The notes under the pieces are model-generated. The model saw only the letters and a list, made by a program, of their open reading frames with translations, was not told where the DNA came from and ran no database searches. The translations under genes were made by a program, and so were the position numbers. A DNA stretch of 64,000 nt from Bacteroides sp. M10 (GTDB lineage Bacteria; Bacteroidota; Bacteroidia; Bacteroidales; Bacteroidaceae). The DNA lies in the NCBI RefSeq assembly GCF_014334015.1, contig NZ_CP060488.1, forward strand, positions 4,794,501-4,858,500, in the 5' to 3' direction. Positions 1 through 9,437 of the stretch are shown here, piece after piece; position 1 is the stretch's first letter; each line of letters begins with the position of its first letter.

Positions 1-2715
1 TATTATAATCATGGATTTAATGAAAAGAATACCGATTATCCATATTTTAAGAAAAGTAAGGATCGTGAGTTTGTGAAAGCTTGCCAGGAAATTCTCGATA
101 ATCCGCTGTATATGATGCAGTGGGTGGAAGAAGCCGACCGTGAAGATCCTCTCATTCCGTTGAAGAAAGGATATAAAGCATTCAATTGTTATACATTGCC
201 GGATGGACGTATTGCCAGTCTTTGGAAACATGCACTTACTTCTATCAGTGAGGATGGCGGACATACCTGGGCAGAACCGGTGCTTCGTGCAAAAGGCTTC
301 GTAAATAGCAATGCAAAAATCTGGGGACAACGTCTAAGTGACGGAACGTATGCTACAGTATATAATCCATCGGAATTTCGTTGGCCGCTAGCTATCTCTT
401 TGAGTAAAGATGGATTGGAATATACGACATTAAATTTAGTGCATGGTGAAATCACTCCAATGCGCTATGGAGGAAATTATAAATCATACGGTCCCCAATA
501 TCCACGTGGTATTCAGGAAGGTAATGGAATACCTGCAGATGGTGATTTATGGGTTTCTTACAGCGTGAATAAGGAAGATATGTGGATTTCCCGCATTCCT
601 GTTCCGGTAGAGATAAATGCTTCAGCACATGCGGACGATGATTTCTCAAACAATAAATCAATTGCAGAACTGACTGACTGGAATATTTATTCTCCGGTTT
701 GGGCTCCGGTTTCTCTGGAAGGTAAATGGCTGAAACTGCAAGATAAAGACCCGTTTGATTATGCTAAAGTGGAACGAAAAATACCGGCTTCTAAAGAGTT
801 GAAAGTATCATTCGATTTGAAAGCCGGGCAAAATGATAAAGGTACCCTTCAGATTGAATTCCTGGATGAGAATGGAATAGCATGTTCCCGTATGGAACTT
901 ACTGATGATGGAATTTTCCGAATGAAAGGTGGCTCTCGGTTTGCAAATATGATGAAATATGAAGCAGGAAAGGTTTATCACGTGGAAGCAGTTCTTTCAA
1001 CTGCCGATCGTAATATTCAAGTATATGTAGATGGTAAAAGAGTAGGACTGCGTATGTTCTACGCACCTGTGGCTGCTGTTGAACGGATCGTATTCCGTAC
1101 CGGTGTACCTCGTACATTCCCGACTGTAGATACTCCTGCCGATCAGACTTATGATCTGCCCAATGCAGGTGCACAAGATTCATTGGCAGAATATGGTATT
1201 GCCCATGTGAAAACATCTTCTATGGATAAAGATGCATCTTCTGCTTTTTTAAAGTATGCTGACTTCAGTCATTATGCAGACTATTTCAATCACATGGAAG
1301 ATGAGAACATCGTTCAGGCAATTCCTAATGCAAAAGCCTCGGAATGGATGGAGGAAAATATTCCTTTGTTTGAATGCCCGCAACATAACTTTGAAGAGAT
1401 GTATTATTATCGTTGGTGGTCATTGCGTAAGCATATCAAAGAAACTCCTGTAGGATATGGTATGACGGAGTTCCTCGTTCAGCGTTCCTATTCTGATAAA
1501 TATAACCTGATCGCTTGTGCGATCGGACATCATATTTATGAGAGCCGTTGGTTACGTGACCCGAAATATCTGGATCAGATTATTCATACATGGTATCGTG
1601 GCAATGACGGCGGTCCGATGAAGAAAATGGATAAGTTCAGCTCATGGAATGCGGATGCTGTATTGGCCCGTTATATGGTAGATGGGGATAAAGATTTTAT
1701 GGTGGATATGAAAAAAGATCTGGAAACTGAATATCAACGTTGGGAACGTACGAACCGTTTGAAGAATGGATTGTACTGGCAGGGGGATGTACAGGATGGT
1801 ATGGAAGAATCTATCAGTGGTGGACGGAAGAAAAAATATGCCCGCCCGACAATCAATAGTTATATGTATGGCAATGCCAAAGCACTTTCATGTATGGGAA
1901 TTCTTTCCGGTGACGAGGGGATGGCTATGAAATATGATATGAAAGCAGACACGTTGAGAAATCTGGTAGAAAATGAGTTGTGGAATACCCGTCACCAGTT
2001 TTTTGAAACGATGCGTACAGACTCTTCAGCAAATGTCCGTGAAGCAATCGGATATATTCCCTGGTATTTCAACCTGCCGGATACAACAAAAAAATATGAA
2101 ATTGCCTGGAAGGAGATTATGGATGAAAATGGCTTCTCTGCTCCTTACGGATTGACTACTGCAGAGCGTCGTCATCCGGAATTCCGTACACGTGGAGTGG
2201 GTAAGTGTGAGTGGGACGGAGCTATCTGGCCGTTTGCTTCTGCACAGACATTGACAGCAATGGCTAACTTTATGAATAATTATCCGCAGACCGTATTGTC
2301 TGACAGTGTATATTTCCGTCAGATGGAATTGTATGTGGAGTCACAATATCATCGTGGTCGTCCTTACATTGGCGAATATTTGGATGAAGTGACCGGTTAT
2401 TGGTTGAAAGGGGATCAGGAGCGCAGCCGTTACTATAATCATTCTACTTTCAACGATTTGATGATTACAGGACTGATTGGACTTCGTCCGCGTCTGGATA
2501 ATACAATTGAAGTAAATCCGTTGATCCCTGTCGACAAATGGGATTGGTTCTGCCTGGATAATGTACTATATCACGGTCATAATCTGACGATTCTTTGGGA
2601 TAAGAATGGCGATCGTTATCATTGCGGAAAAGGATTACGCATTTTTGTTGATGGTAAAGAAGTCGCCCATGCAGATACATTGACAAGAATTGTTTGTACA
2701 AATGTTCTTGAATGA
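1..2715 (+). CDS. RG-II bifunctional glycosidase, GH143/GH142-like (5' partial)
   Basis: The reading frame is open from base 1, so the N-terminus lies outside the window; GTG at 73 is not the true start. The visible ~904 residues have three parts: repeated beta-strand blocks of a beta-propeller with an Asp-box-like SEDGGHTW (first ~200 residues), a beta-sandwich (roughly 210-375) and a long helical (alpha/alpha)6-type domain (roughly 400-900). This order, and the place next to GH78, GH28 and CE19 genes, match BT1020 of B. thetaiotaomicron. In that protein a GH143 domain releases 2-keto-3-deoxy-lyxo-heptulosaric acid (DHA) and a GH142 domain releases beta-L-arabinofuranose from RG-II chain D. 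Assignment rests on architecture and context; the catalytic residues were not traced. It is probably periplasmic, but the signal peptide is not visible. Confidence 0.82.
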   Translation, partial: YYNHGFNEKNTDYPYFKKSKDREFVKACQEILDNPLYMMQWVEEADREDPLIPLKKGYKAFNCYTLPDGRIASLWKHALTSISEDGGHTWAEPVLRAKGFVNSNAKIWGQRLSDGTYATVYNPSEFRWPLAISLSKDGLEYTTLNLVHGEITPMRYGGNYKSYGPQYPRGIQEGNGIPADGDLWVSYSVNKEDMWISRIPVPVEINASAHADDDFSNNKSIAELTDWNIYSPVWAPVSLEGKWLKLQDKDPFDYAKVERKIPASKELKVSFDLKAGQNDKGTLQIEFLDENGIACSRMELTDDGIFRMKGGSRFANMMKYEAGKVYHVEAVLSTADRNIQVYVDGKRVGLRMFYAPVAAVERIVFRTGVPRTFPTVDTPADQTYDLPNAGAQDSLAEYGIAHVKTSSMDKDASSAFLKYADFSHYADYFNHMEDENIVQAIPNAKASEWMEENIPLFECPQHNFEEMYYYRWWSLRKHIKETPVGYGMTEFLVQRSYSDKYNLIACAIGHHIYESRWLRDPKYLDQIIHTWYRGNDGGPMKKMDKFSSWNADAVLARYMVDGDKDFMVDMKKDLETEYQRWERTNRLKNGLYWQGDVQDGMEESISGGRKKKYARPTINSYMYGNAKALSCMGILSGDEGMAMKYDMKADTLRNLVENELWNTRHQFFETMRTDSSANVREAIGYIPWYFNLPDTTKKYEIAWKEIMDENGFSAPYGLTTAERRHPEFRTRGVGKCEWDGAIWPFASAQTLTAMANFMNNYPQTVLSDSVYFRQMELYVESQYHRGRPYIGEYLDEVTGYWLKGDQERSRYYNHSTFNDLMITGLIGLRPRLDNTIEVNPLIPVDKWDWFCLDNVLYHGHNLTILWDKNGDRYHCGKGLRIFVDGKEVAHADTLTRIVCTNVLE

Positions 2716-2721
2716 TAAATT

Positions 2722-2796
2722 TTAGGCACGGATTACACTGTTGCTTTACGCGATCATATTTCTAAAAACCGTGAAATCCGTGTAATCCGTGCCTAA
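2722..2796. repeat. Long-arm palindrome between RG-II genes (REP-like)
   Basis: Perfect 17-bp inverted arms at 2722-2738 and 2780-2796 (core GGCACGGATTACAC) flank a 41-base loop. The right side also repeats the motif tandemly (GTGAAATCCG then GTGTAATCCG). It lies between the stop of the GH143/142 gene and the next start. It could be a mobile palindromic repeat, an mRNA-stabilising structure or a weak terminator; there is no T-tract, so a classical terminator is unlikely. Confidence 0.7.
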
Positions 2797-2832
2797 TTTC
2801 TCGTTTATCAAACAAATAAAGATATATGAAAG

Positions 2833-5655
2833 ATGAATTTTAGAAATTATTTTCTTTTAATACTGCTTTGTCTCCCCTGTATTGTACAGGCAAAAAATAT
2901 AACGATCAGCCGTCTTACCTGTGAAATGCAGGAAGGTCTGGTAGTGGTCGAAGGTTCACCTCGCTTGGGATGGGTGATGGAATCGCCGGAAAATGGAACG
3001 CGACAATCCGCTTATGAGATTGACATCCGGGAAGCTTTTACAGGACGTTCCGTTTGGAATAGTGGAAAAGTCTATTCTACGCAGAGCCAGCTGGTTTCTA
3101 TAGAAGGGGCAGATATACGTCCTGATAATCAATTTAATTATAGTTGGCGGGTTTGTGTTTGGGATGAGACAGATGCACCCTCTGAATGGAGCCGTGAAGC
3201 AAAGTTCCGCTCTGCTTCCTCAAGACTTTCCGAAGGAAAATGGATTGGAGCTATCACTCGTCAGAATGCTCATTTACCGGAAGGACGCAAGTTTCACGGT
3301 GGAGAGTTGAAGAAACCGGAGGTAAAGGCAGCTTGGGAAGCAGTGGACACTTTAGCAAAGAAAAGTATTTGTTTGCGAAGAACATTCCAGGTGGGAGATA
3401 GGACAGAAGGGAATACAAACCGTCAATCGGGCAAGAAAATAGTAGAAGCAACCGCATACGTTTGTGGTTTGGGATTCTATGAATTCTCTTTGAATGGCAA
3501 GAAAGTAGGCAACAGTGAATTTGCTCCACTGTGGAGTGATTATGATAAAACTGTTTACTATAACACGTATGATGTAACGGAACAATTGCGGCATGGTGAG
3601 AATGCCGTGGGAATCTTATTGGGGAATGGATTCTATAATGTGCAGGGAGGACGTTATCGCAAATTACAGATAAGTTTTGGTCCTCCTACACTTTTATTTG
3701 AACTGGTTATTAATTACGAAGACGGAACATCTACAACACTCCGTTCTGACAATGACTGGAAATATGATTTTAGTCCGATGACCTTCAATTGCATATATGG
3801 AGGTGAGGATTACGATGCTCGTCGTGAGCAAAAAGGATGGAATCAGGTTGGCTTTGATGATAGTCATTGGCGTCCGGTAGTTATACAGGAAGCTCCTAAA
3901 GGAATACTACGTCCACAGATGGCTCCTCCGGTGAAAATCATGGAACGATATGATATTCAAAAGGTAACCAAACTAAATGCAGAACAGGTTGCTTCAGCTT
4001 CTAAATCGACAAAAAGAACTGTCGATCCTTCTGCTTTCGTGTTGGATATGGGGCAAAATCTGGCTGGCTTTCCGGAAATAACAGTACGTGGCAAACGTGG
4101 ACAGAAAGTGACTCTGCTCGTAGCCGAAGCATTGACGGATGAAGGTGCCTGTAATCAGCGACAAACGGGACGTCAACACTATTATGAATATACACTGAAA
4201 GGTGAAGGTGACGAAACCTGGCATCCTCGTTTCTCTTATTACGGTTTTAGATATATTCAAGTCGAGGGGGCTGTCTTAAAAGGACAAAAGAATCCGCAGA
4301 AGTTGCCTGTGTTGAAGAATATTCAATCCTGCTTCGTATTTAATTCAGCTAAGAAAGTTTCCACTTTCGAATCATCCAACCGAATATTTAATGCTGCCCA
4401 TCGATTGATCGAAAAAGCAGTGCGTAGTAATATGCAGTCTGTGTTTACAGATTGTCCGCATCGTGAAAAACTAGGCTGGCTGGAACAGGTGCATTTGAAT
4501 GGTCCTGGGTTATTATACAACTATGATTTGACAGCTTATGCTCCGCAGATTATGCAGAATATGGCAGATGCGCAACATGCCAACGGTGCCATGCCGACAA
4601 CTGCTCCGGAATACGTGGTTTTTGAAGGTCCGGGTATGGATGCTTTTGCCGAATCTCCGGAATGGGGTGGTTCTCTGGTTATTTTCCCATTTATGTACTA
4701 TGAGACGTATGGAGATGACTCGTTGATTAAGAAATATTATCCGAATATGCGCCGTTATGTGGATTATCTGAAGACTCGTGCAGAGATGGGTATTCTTTCT
4801 TTCGGCTTGGGAGATTGGTATGATTACGGAGATTTTCGTGCCGGATTCTCTAGGAACACACCGGTTCCCTTGGTGGCTACCGCGCATTATTATATGACAG
4901 TAATGTATTTAATAAAAGCTGCGAAAATGGTTGGCAATGACTTTGACATTCATTATTATACTTCTTTGGCACATGAAATACTTGCTGCATTTAATAAATG
5001 TTTTTTCAATAAAGAGACAGCACAGTATGGTACAGGGAGCCAATGTAGTAATGCACTTCCGTTATTCCTCCAGATGACGCAGGATTCAGATGAACAAGGC
5101 AGTTATCAACCGGATGCAAAGTTGGATGAGAAAGTACTTATGAATCTGATTAAAGATGTGGAAGCACATGGCAATCGCTTAACGACCGGTGATGTGGGTA
5201 ACCGCTATCTGATTCAGACACTGGCGCGTAAGGATCAGCACGAACTTATTTATAAGATGTTCAACCACGAAGAAGCTCCCGGATATGGCTTCCAGTTGAA
5301 ATTCGGTGCAACAACATTAACCGAGCAATGGGATCCCCGCCAAGGTTCTTCCTGGAATCATTTTATGATGGGACAGATTGATGAATGGTTCTTTAATTCA
5401 CTGGTCGGTATTCGCCCATCTACTACCTATCAAAAGTTTATCATCGCTCCCCAGCCTGTAGGAGATTTGAAATATGTCAAAGCATCGTATGAAACTTTAT
5501 ACGGTACTATTGTTGTGGATTGGACTAGCCAGAACGGGACTTTCACTTTAAACGTATCTGTTCCGGTGAATACGACGGCTGTTGTTTATCTTCCGGGAGA
5601 GAAAGAACCCAAAGAGATACAAAGTGGAACATATAAATTGGTTTGTGCAAAATGA
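2833..5655 (+). CDS. GH78 alpha-L-rhamnosidase, exported
   Basis: 940 residues, a normal length for multidomain GH78. Signal peptide MNFRNYFLLILLCLPCIVQA, then an Ig-like N-terminal domain (LTCEMQEG...PRLGWVMES), the accessory beta domain (YVCGLGFYEFSLNGKKVG; GNGFYN; EDYDAR) and the (alpha/alpha)6 catalytic core. The core has FTDCPHREKLGWLEQ near residue 540, which carries the acidic residues typical of the family, and TLTEQWDP...GSSWNHFMMG near residue 830. GH78 enzymes invert and release alpha-L-rhamnose. Position next to the GH143/142 gene matches BT1019 of the RG-II locus. RG-II has rhamnose in several chains and the exact linkage cleaved is not readable from the sequence. Probably periplasmic and co-transcribed with the upstream gene across a 117-base gap. 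Confidence 0.9.
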   Translation: MNFRNYFLLILLCLPCIVQAKNITISRLTCEMQEGLVVVEGSPRLGWVMESPENGTRQSAYEIDIREAFTGRSVWNSGKVYSTQSQLVSIEGADIRPDNQFNYSWRVCVWDETDAPSEWSREAKFRSASSRLSEGKWIGAITRQNAHLPEGRKFHGGELKKPEVKAAWEAVDTLAKKSICLRRTFQVGDRTEGNTNRQSGKKIVEATAYVCGLGFYEFSLNGKKVGNSEFAPLWSDYDKTVYYNTYDVTEQLRHGENAVGILLGNGFYNVQGGRYRKLQISFGPPTLLFELVINYEDGTSTTLRSDNDWKYDFSPMTFNCIYGGEDYDARREQKGWNQVGFDDSHWRPVVIQEAPKGILRPQMAPPVKIMERYDIQKVTKLNAEQVASASKSTKRTVDPSAFVLDMGQNLAGFPEITVRGKRGQKVTLLVAEALTDEGACNQRQTGRQHYYEYTLKGEGDETWHPRFSYYGFRYIQVEGAVLKGQKNPQKLPVLKNIQSCFVFNSAKKVSTFESSNRIFNAAHRLIEKAVRSNMQSVFTDCPHREKLGWLEQVHLNGPGLLYNYDLTAYAPQIMQNMADAQHANGAMPTTAPEYVVFEGPGMDAFAESPEWGGSLVIFPFMYYETYGDDSLIKKYYPNMRRYVDYLKTRAEMGILSFGLGDWYDYGDFRAGFSRNTPVPLVATAHYYMTVMYLIKAAKMVGNDFDIHYYTSLAHEILAAFNKCFFNKETAQYGTGSQCSNALPLFLQMTQDSDEQGSYQPDAKLDEKVLMNLIKDVEAHGNRLTTGDVGNRYLIQTLARKDQHELIYKMFNHEEAPGYGFQLKFGATTLTEQWDPRQGSSWNHFMMGQIDEWFFNSLVGIRPSTTYQKFIIAPQPVGDLKYVKASYETLYGTIVVDWTSQNGTFTLNVSVPVNTTAVVYLPGEKEPKEIQSGTYKLVCAK

Positions 5656-5677
5656 AAGAACCTTTTGCATATATTTG
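5642..5677 (+). promoter_or_regulatory. Candidate promoter upstream of the GH28 gene
   Basis: TATATTTG at 5670-5677 matches the Bacteroides -7 consensus TAnnTTTG. A TTTG at 5642-5645 lies 24 bases upstream, longer than the usual 19-21, so the -33 half is weak. It sits just after the GH78 stop and would give the GH28-CE19 genes their own start, with a leader of about 150 bases. Confidence 0.35.
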
Positions 5678-5854
5678 TAGCATTAAAAAACAATGTATTC
5701 ATAGACAAAGTCATGCAGCATCTTTATTTTAATCATATAGCATGTTTGAAAAAAACATCTCAATGATTGTATTCAAACATTGGGAAGAAAAAAAGATTCT
5801 ATTAGCATGATTTTTTAGAAGACAATGATGAAATATAATTTAATAATATCGATT

Positions 5855-7189
5855 ATGAATTTACGGACAACTCTTCTCGTCTTTCTTTGCTTCTGTGCAA
5901 CCACAGTTCTTCGTGCCGAGCGTGTGGATATGTTGAAGGCCGGTGCAAAAGCAAATGGTAAGGCTCTTAATACAAAGCTAATCAATTCAACGATTGATCG
6001 TTTGAACCGTGGCGGCGGAGGTACTCTTTTCTTTCCTGCCGGGACTTACCTGACAGGAAGTATCCATCTGAAAAGCAACATTACACTGGAGTTGGAAGCC
6101 GGAGCTACTTTGCTCTTTTCTGACAACTTCGATGACTACCTTCCTTTTGTCGAGGTTCGTCATGAAGGAGTGATGATGAAAAGTTTCCAGCCTTTGATCT
6201 ATGCGGTAGATGCCGAGAATATTACCATCGAAGGAGAAGGAACTTTGGACGGACAGGGAAAGAAATGGTGGATGGAATTCTTTCGTGTCATGATTGATTT
6301 GAAAGATAACGGCATGCGTGATATGAATAAATATCAGCCGATGTGGGATGCAGCAAACGATACGACAGCCATTTATGCTGAAACAAATAAGGATTATGTA
6401 ACTACGTTGCAGCGTCGCTTTTTCCGTCCTCCGTTTATCCAGCCCGTCCGTTGTAAGAAAGTAAAGATTGAAGGAGTGAAAATTATCAATTCTCCTTTCT
6501 GGACGGTGAATCCTGAATTTTGCGATAATGTAATAATAAAGGGGATAACTATTGATAATGCCCCTTCACCAAATACAGACGGGGTTAATCCGGAATCTTG
6601 TCGCAATGTGCATATCAGTGACTGCCATATATCAGTGGGAGACGATTGCATAACAATCAAGTCCGGAAGAGATGCCCAAGCCCGTCGCTTGGGAGTGCCT
6701 TGCGAAAATATCACCATAACCAACTGTACAATGCTTTCCGGTCATGGAGGCGTTGTTATCGGCAGTGAGATGAGTGGAAGTGTGCGTAAAGTGACTATTT
6801 CCAATTGCGTATTTGACGGAACGGATCGTGGAATCCGCATTAAATCAACCCGTGGAAGAGGAGGAGTCGTTGAAGATATTCGCGTTAGCAACGTTGTTAT
6901 GAGTAATATTAAACAGGAAGCAGTCGTGCTGAATTTGAAATACAGTAAAATGCCTGCGGAACCAAAGAGTGAACGCACTCCGATCTTCCGTAACGTACAT
7001 ATCAGTGGAATGACTGTGACAGATGTAAAGACTCCGATCAAAATGGTGGGTTTGGAAGAAGCACCGATATCTGACATTGTTTTGCGTGATATTCATATTC
7101 AGGGAGGAAAACAGAAATGTATCTTTGAAAATTGTGAACGTATCATGATGGATGATGTGATCGTCAATGGTGAAGAGATTAAAATGTAA
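5855..7189 (+). CDS. GH28 polygalacturonase-family enzyme
   Basis: Right-handed beta-helix enzyme of the pectin-cleaving GH28 family. The frame is open from ATG 5825, but ATG 5855 gives a cleaner signal peptide (MNLRTTLLVFLCFCATTVLRA). All four hallmark motifs are present: NTDGVNPES, DDCITIKSG (catalytic Asp pair), SGHGGVVIGSEMSG and RIKST, in the middle of the protein. Family reaction: inverting hydrolysis of alpha-galacturonosidic bonds (endo or exo). Context and order match BT1018 of the RG-II locus, so the likely role is removing or cutting the galacturonan backbone of RG-II in the periplasm. Substrate mode (endo/exo) cannot be read from the sequence. Confidence 0.92.
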   Translation: MNLRTTLLVFLCFCATTVLRAERVDMLKAGAKANGKALNTKLINSTIDRLNRGGGGTLFFPAGTYLTGSIHLKSNITLELEAGATLLFSDNFDDYLPFVEVRHEGVMMKSFQPLIYAVDAENITIEGEGTLDGQGKKWWMEFFRVMIDLKDNGMRDMNKYQPMWDAANDTTAIYAETNKDYVTTLQRRFFRPPFIQPVRCKKVKIEGVKIINSPFWTVNPEFCDNVIIKGITIDNAPSPNTDGVNPESCRNVHISDCHISVGDDCITIKSGRDAQARRLGVPCENITITNCTMLSGHGGVVIGSEMSGSVRKVTISNCVFDGTDRGIRIKSTRGRGGVVEDIRVSNVVMSNIKQEAVVLNLKYSKMPAEPKSERTPIFRNVHISGMTVTDVKTPIKMVGLEEAPISDIVLRDIHIQGGKQKCIFENCERIMMDDVIVNGEEIKM

Positions 7190-7245
7190 TCCTGCTCTGC
7201 ATCTGATGTCTTTATGATGACTTACTTAGAATCAAATAATTAAAA

Positions 7246-9210
7246 ATGAAACGAATCCTTTTTACCATGCTTCTTGCCGCATCTCTTTCGGCTGAAGCGC
7301 AGACACAAACATACGAGACGGAATTTGCCCGTCCCTTGAATGAAGTACTGACGGATATTCAAAACCGTTTCGGAGTCCGCCTGAAATATGATATTGATAC
7401 AGTAGGAAAAGTGTTGCCTTATGCCGACTTTCGTATTCGTCCTTATTCTGTAGAAGAATCCCTGACGAATGTATTGGCACCTTTCGATTATAAATTTGTC
7501 AAACAGAAAGGAAATATGTATAAGCTAAAAGCGTATGAATATCCACGTCGTACGGATGCAGACGGAGAAAAAATGCTGGCTTATCTGAATACTCTTTATG
7601 CAGATCGACAGGCTTTTGAACTTCGCGTTGATTCTTTGAAAAAAGAAGTGCGTCAACGTTTGGGTATCGATACTTTACTAGCTCAATGTGTTAAATCCAA
7701 ACCTATTCTTTCGAAGATACGTAAGTTTGATGGCTATACAGTGCAGAATTTTGCACTTGAAACACTTCCCGGCTTATATGTTTGCGGTTCTATCTACACA
7801 CCTCAATCAAAAGGAAAACATGCGTTGATTATTTGTCCTAACGGACATTTTGGTGGCGGACGTTATCGTGAGGACCAGCAACAACGTATGGGCACTTTAG
7901 CACGTATGGGAGCTATTTGTGTGGATTATGATTTGTTCGGATGGGGAGAGTCGGCTTTACAAGTTGGCAGTGCGGCACATCGTAGTAGTGCGGCGCACAC
8001 TATTCAGGCAATGAATGGCTTGTTGATTCTTGAGTCTATGCTTGCTTCCCGTAAAGATATTGATACCAGTCGTATCGGTACAAATGGTGGTTCAGGAGGG
8101 GGCACTCATACTGTTTTGTTGAGTGTATTAGATGATCGTTTTACTGCTTCTGCTCCCGTGGTGAGCCTTGCTTCTCACTTTGACGGTGGCTGTCCGTGTG
8201 AAAGCGGAATGCCCATTCAACTTTCTGCAGGAGGAACCTGTAATGCGGAGCTAGCTGCTACTTTTTCCCCTCGTCCACAACTCGTGGTATCTGATGGTGG
8301 CGACTGGACGGCTAGTGTTCCTACTCTTGAATTTCCTTATTTGCAACGAATTTATGGATTCTACAACGCAAAAGACAAAGTAACGAATGTACATCTCTCC
8401 AAGGAGAAACATGACTTTGGTCCGAACAAACGGAATGCTGTTTATGATTTCTTCGCAGACGTGTTCAAGTTGGACAAAAAGATGCTGGACGAAAGCAAAG
8501 TTACCATTGAACCGGAATCTGCTATGTATAGTTTTGGAGAAAAAGGAGCTTTGCTTCCCGAAGGTGCAATCCGGTCATTTGACAAGGTAGCCGCCTATTT
8601 TGACAAGAAGGTCTTTGCTGATTTAAAATCAGATGCTTCTCTTGAAAAGAAAGCCATGGACTGGGTAGCTTCTTTAAAGTTGGATGATGAGAAAAAGGCA
8701 GGTTTTGCGGCAACAGCTATTTATAACCATCTTCGTAAAGTTCGCGACTGGCACAATGAGCATCCCTATACAACAATTCCCGAGGGTATCAATCCTCTTA
8801 CAGGAAAACCGCTTTCCAAGCTCGACCGTGAAATGATTGCAGATTCTGCTATGCCGAAAGAAGTACATGAAAGACTAATGAAAGAGTTACGCAGAGTATT
8901 GACTGAAGAACAGATAGAACAAATCCTCGATAAATATACGGTAGGTAAAGTTGCTTTTACCTTGAAAGGTTATCAGGCCATTGTGCCTAATATGACAGAG
9001 GAGGAAACTACTTACGTCCTGGAACAGTTGAAGCTGGCTCGCGAACAGGCTATTGACTATAAGAATATGAAGCAGATCTCTGCCATCTTCGAAATTTATA
9101 AAACCAAATGCGAACAGTATTTCAATGAGCACGGCCGTAACTGGCGTCAGATGTTCAAGGATTATGTGAATAAGCGAAATGCAGAAAAGAAGGCCCAAGG
9201 AAAGAAATAA
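7246..9210 (+). CDS. Pectin methylesterase, CE19-like, with N-terminal STN-like domain
   Basis: Exported 654-residue protein: signal peptide MKRILFTMLLAASLSAEAQ, an STN-like segment (about residues 25-100, NEVLTDIQNRFGVRLKYD), then an alpha/beta-hydrolase core. The nucleophile elbow is GTNGGSGGGTH (Ser in GGSGG) near residue 280, preceded by ICPNGHFGGGRY; the likely catalytic His is in the KEKHDFGPNK segment near residue 385. A long helical C-terminal region follows. Order and composition match BT1017, the founding CE19 pectin methylesterase needed for RG-II backbone breakdown in B. thetaiotaomicron. It would de-esterify galacturonate so that the GH28 next door can act. An acetyl-xylan-esterase-like role is the alternative if context is ignored. 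Confidence 0.85.
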   Translation: MKRILFTMLLAASLSAEAQTQTYETEFARPLNEVLTDIQNRFGVRLKYDIDTVGKVLPYADFRIRPYSVEESLTNVLAPFDYKFVKQKGNMYKLKAYEYPRRTDADGEKMLAYLNTLYADRQAFELRVDSLKKEVRQRLGIDTLLAQCVKSKPILSKIRKFDGYTVQNFALETLPGLYVCGSIYTPQSKGKHALIICPNGHFGGGRYREDQQQRMGTLARMGAICVDYDLFGWGESALQVGSAAHRSSAAHTIQAMNGLLILESMLASRKDIDTSRIGTNGGSGGGTHTVLLSVLDDRFTASAPVVSLASHFDGGCPCESGMPIQLSAGGTCNAELAATFSPRPQLVVSDGGDWTASVPTLEFPYLQRIYGFYNAKDKVTNVHLSKEKHDFGPNKRNAVYDFFADVFKLDKKMLDESKVTIEPESAMYSFGEKGALLPEGAIRSFDKVAAYFDKKVFADLKSDASLEKKAMDWVASLKLDDEKKAGFAATAIYNHLRKVRDWHNEHPYTTIPEGINPLTGKPLSKLDREMIADSAMPKEVHERLMKELRRVLTEEQIEQILDKYTVGKVAFTLKGYQAIVPNMTEEETTYVLEQLKLAREQAIDYKNMKQISAIFEIYKTKCEQYFNEHGRNWRQMFKDYVNKRNAEKKAQGKK

Positions 9211-9280
9211 AATGATGATAAATCTTTAATCTTCCTATTTGTCGGAGTATAATTCGGGATAACTAAGAAGAACATAATAG

Positions 9281-9335
9281 AGCTATGCTTTGCAACTGAC
9301 AAAGCATAGCTTTATCACTTCTAAAGCTATGCTTT
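9281..9335 (+). terminator. Terminator hairpin with a competing third repeat
   Basis: Arms at 9281-9292 (AGCTATGCTTTG) and 9300-9311 form a perfect 12-bp stem with a 7-base loop. A third copy of AGCTATGCTTT lies at 9325-9335, so the middle element can pair with either flank. It lies 70 bases after the CE19-like stop and ~100 before the patatin gene. Probable transcript end for the forward RG-II genes; the three-copy arrangement resembles an attenuator. Confidence 0.6.
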
Positions 9336-9437
9336 ACGTCTCAAAAAGCACGTCATTACTTTTTCTTCACGATTACTAAACATCTTTTTCGCAGAAAATG
9401 TGTTATTTTGTGGATGGCTAATAGAAATAGACATGAT

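Noticed and set aside
73..75. GTG at 73 as start of the first gene
   Set aside because: The frame is open to base 1 and the upstream codons read like the same protein, so the gene is cut by the window edge.
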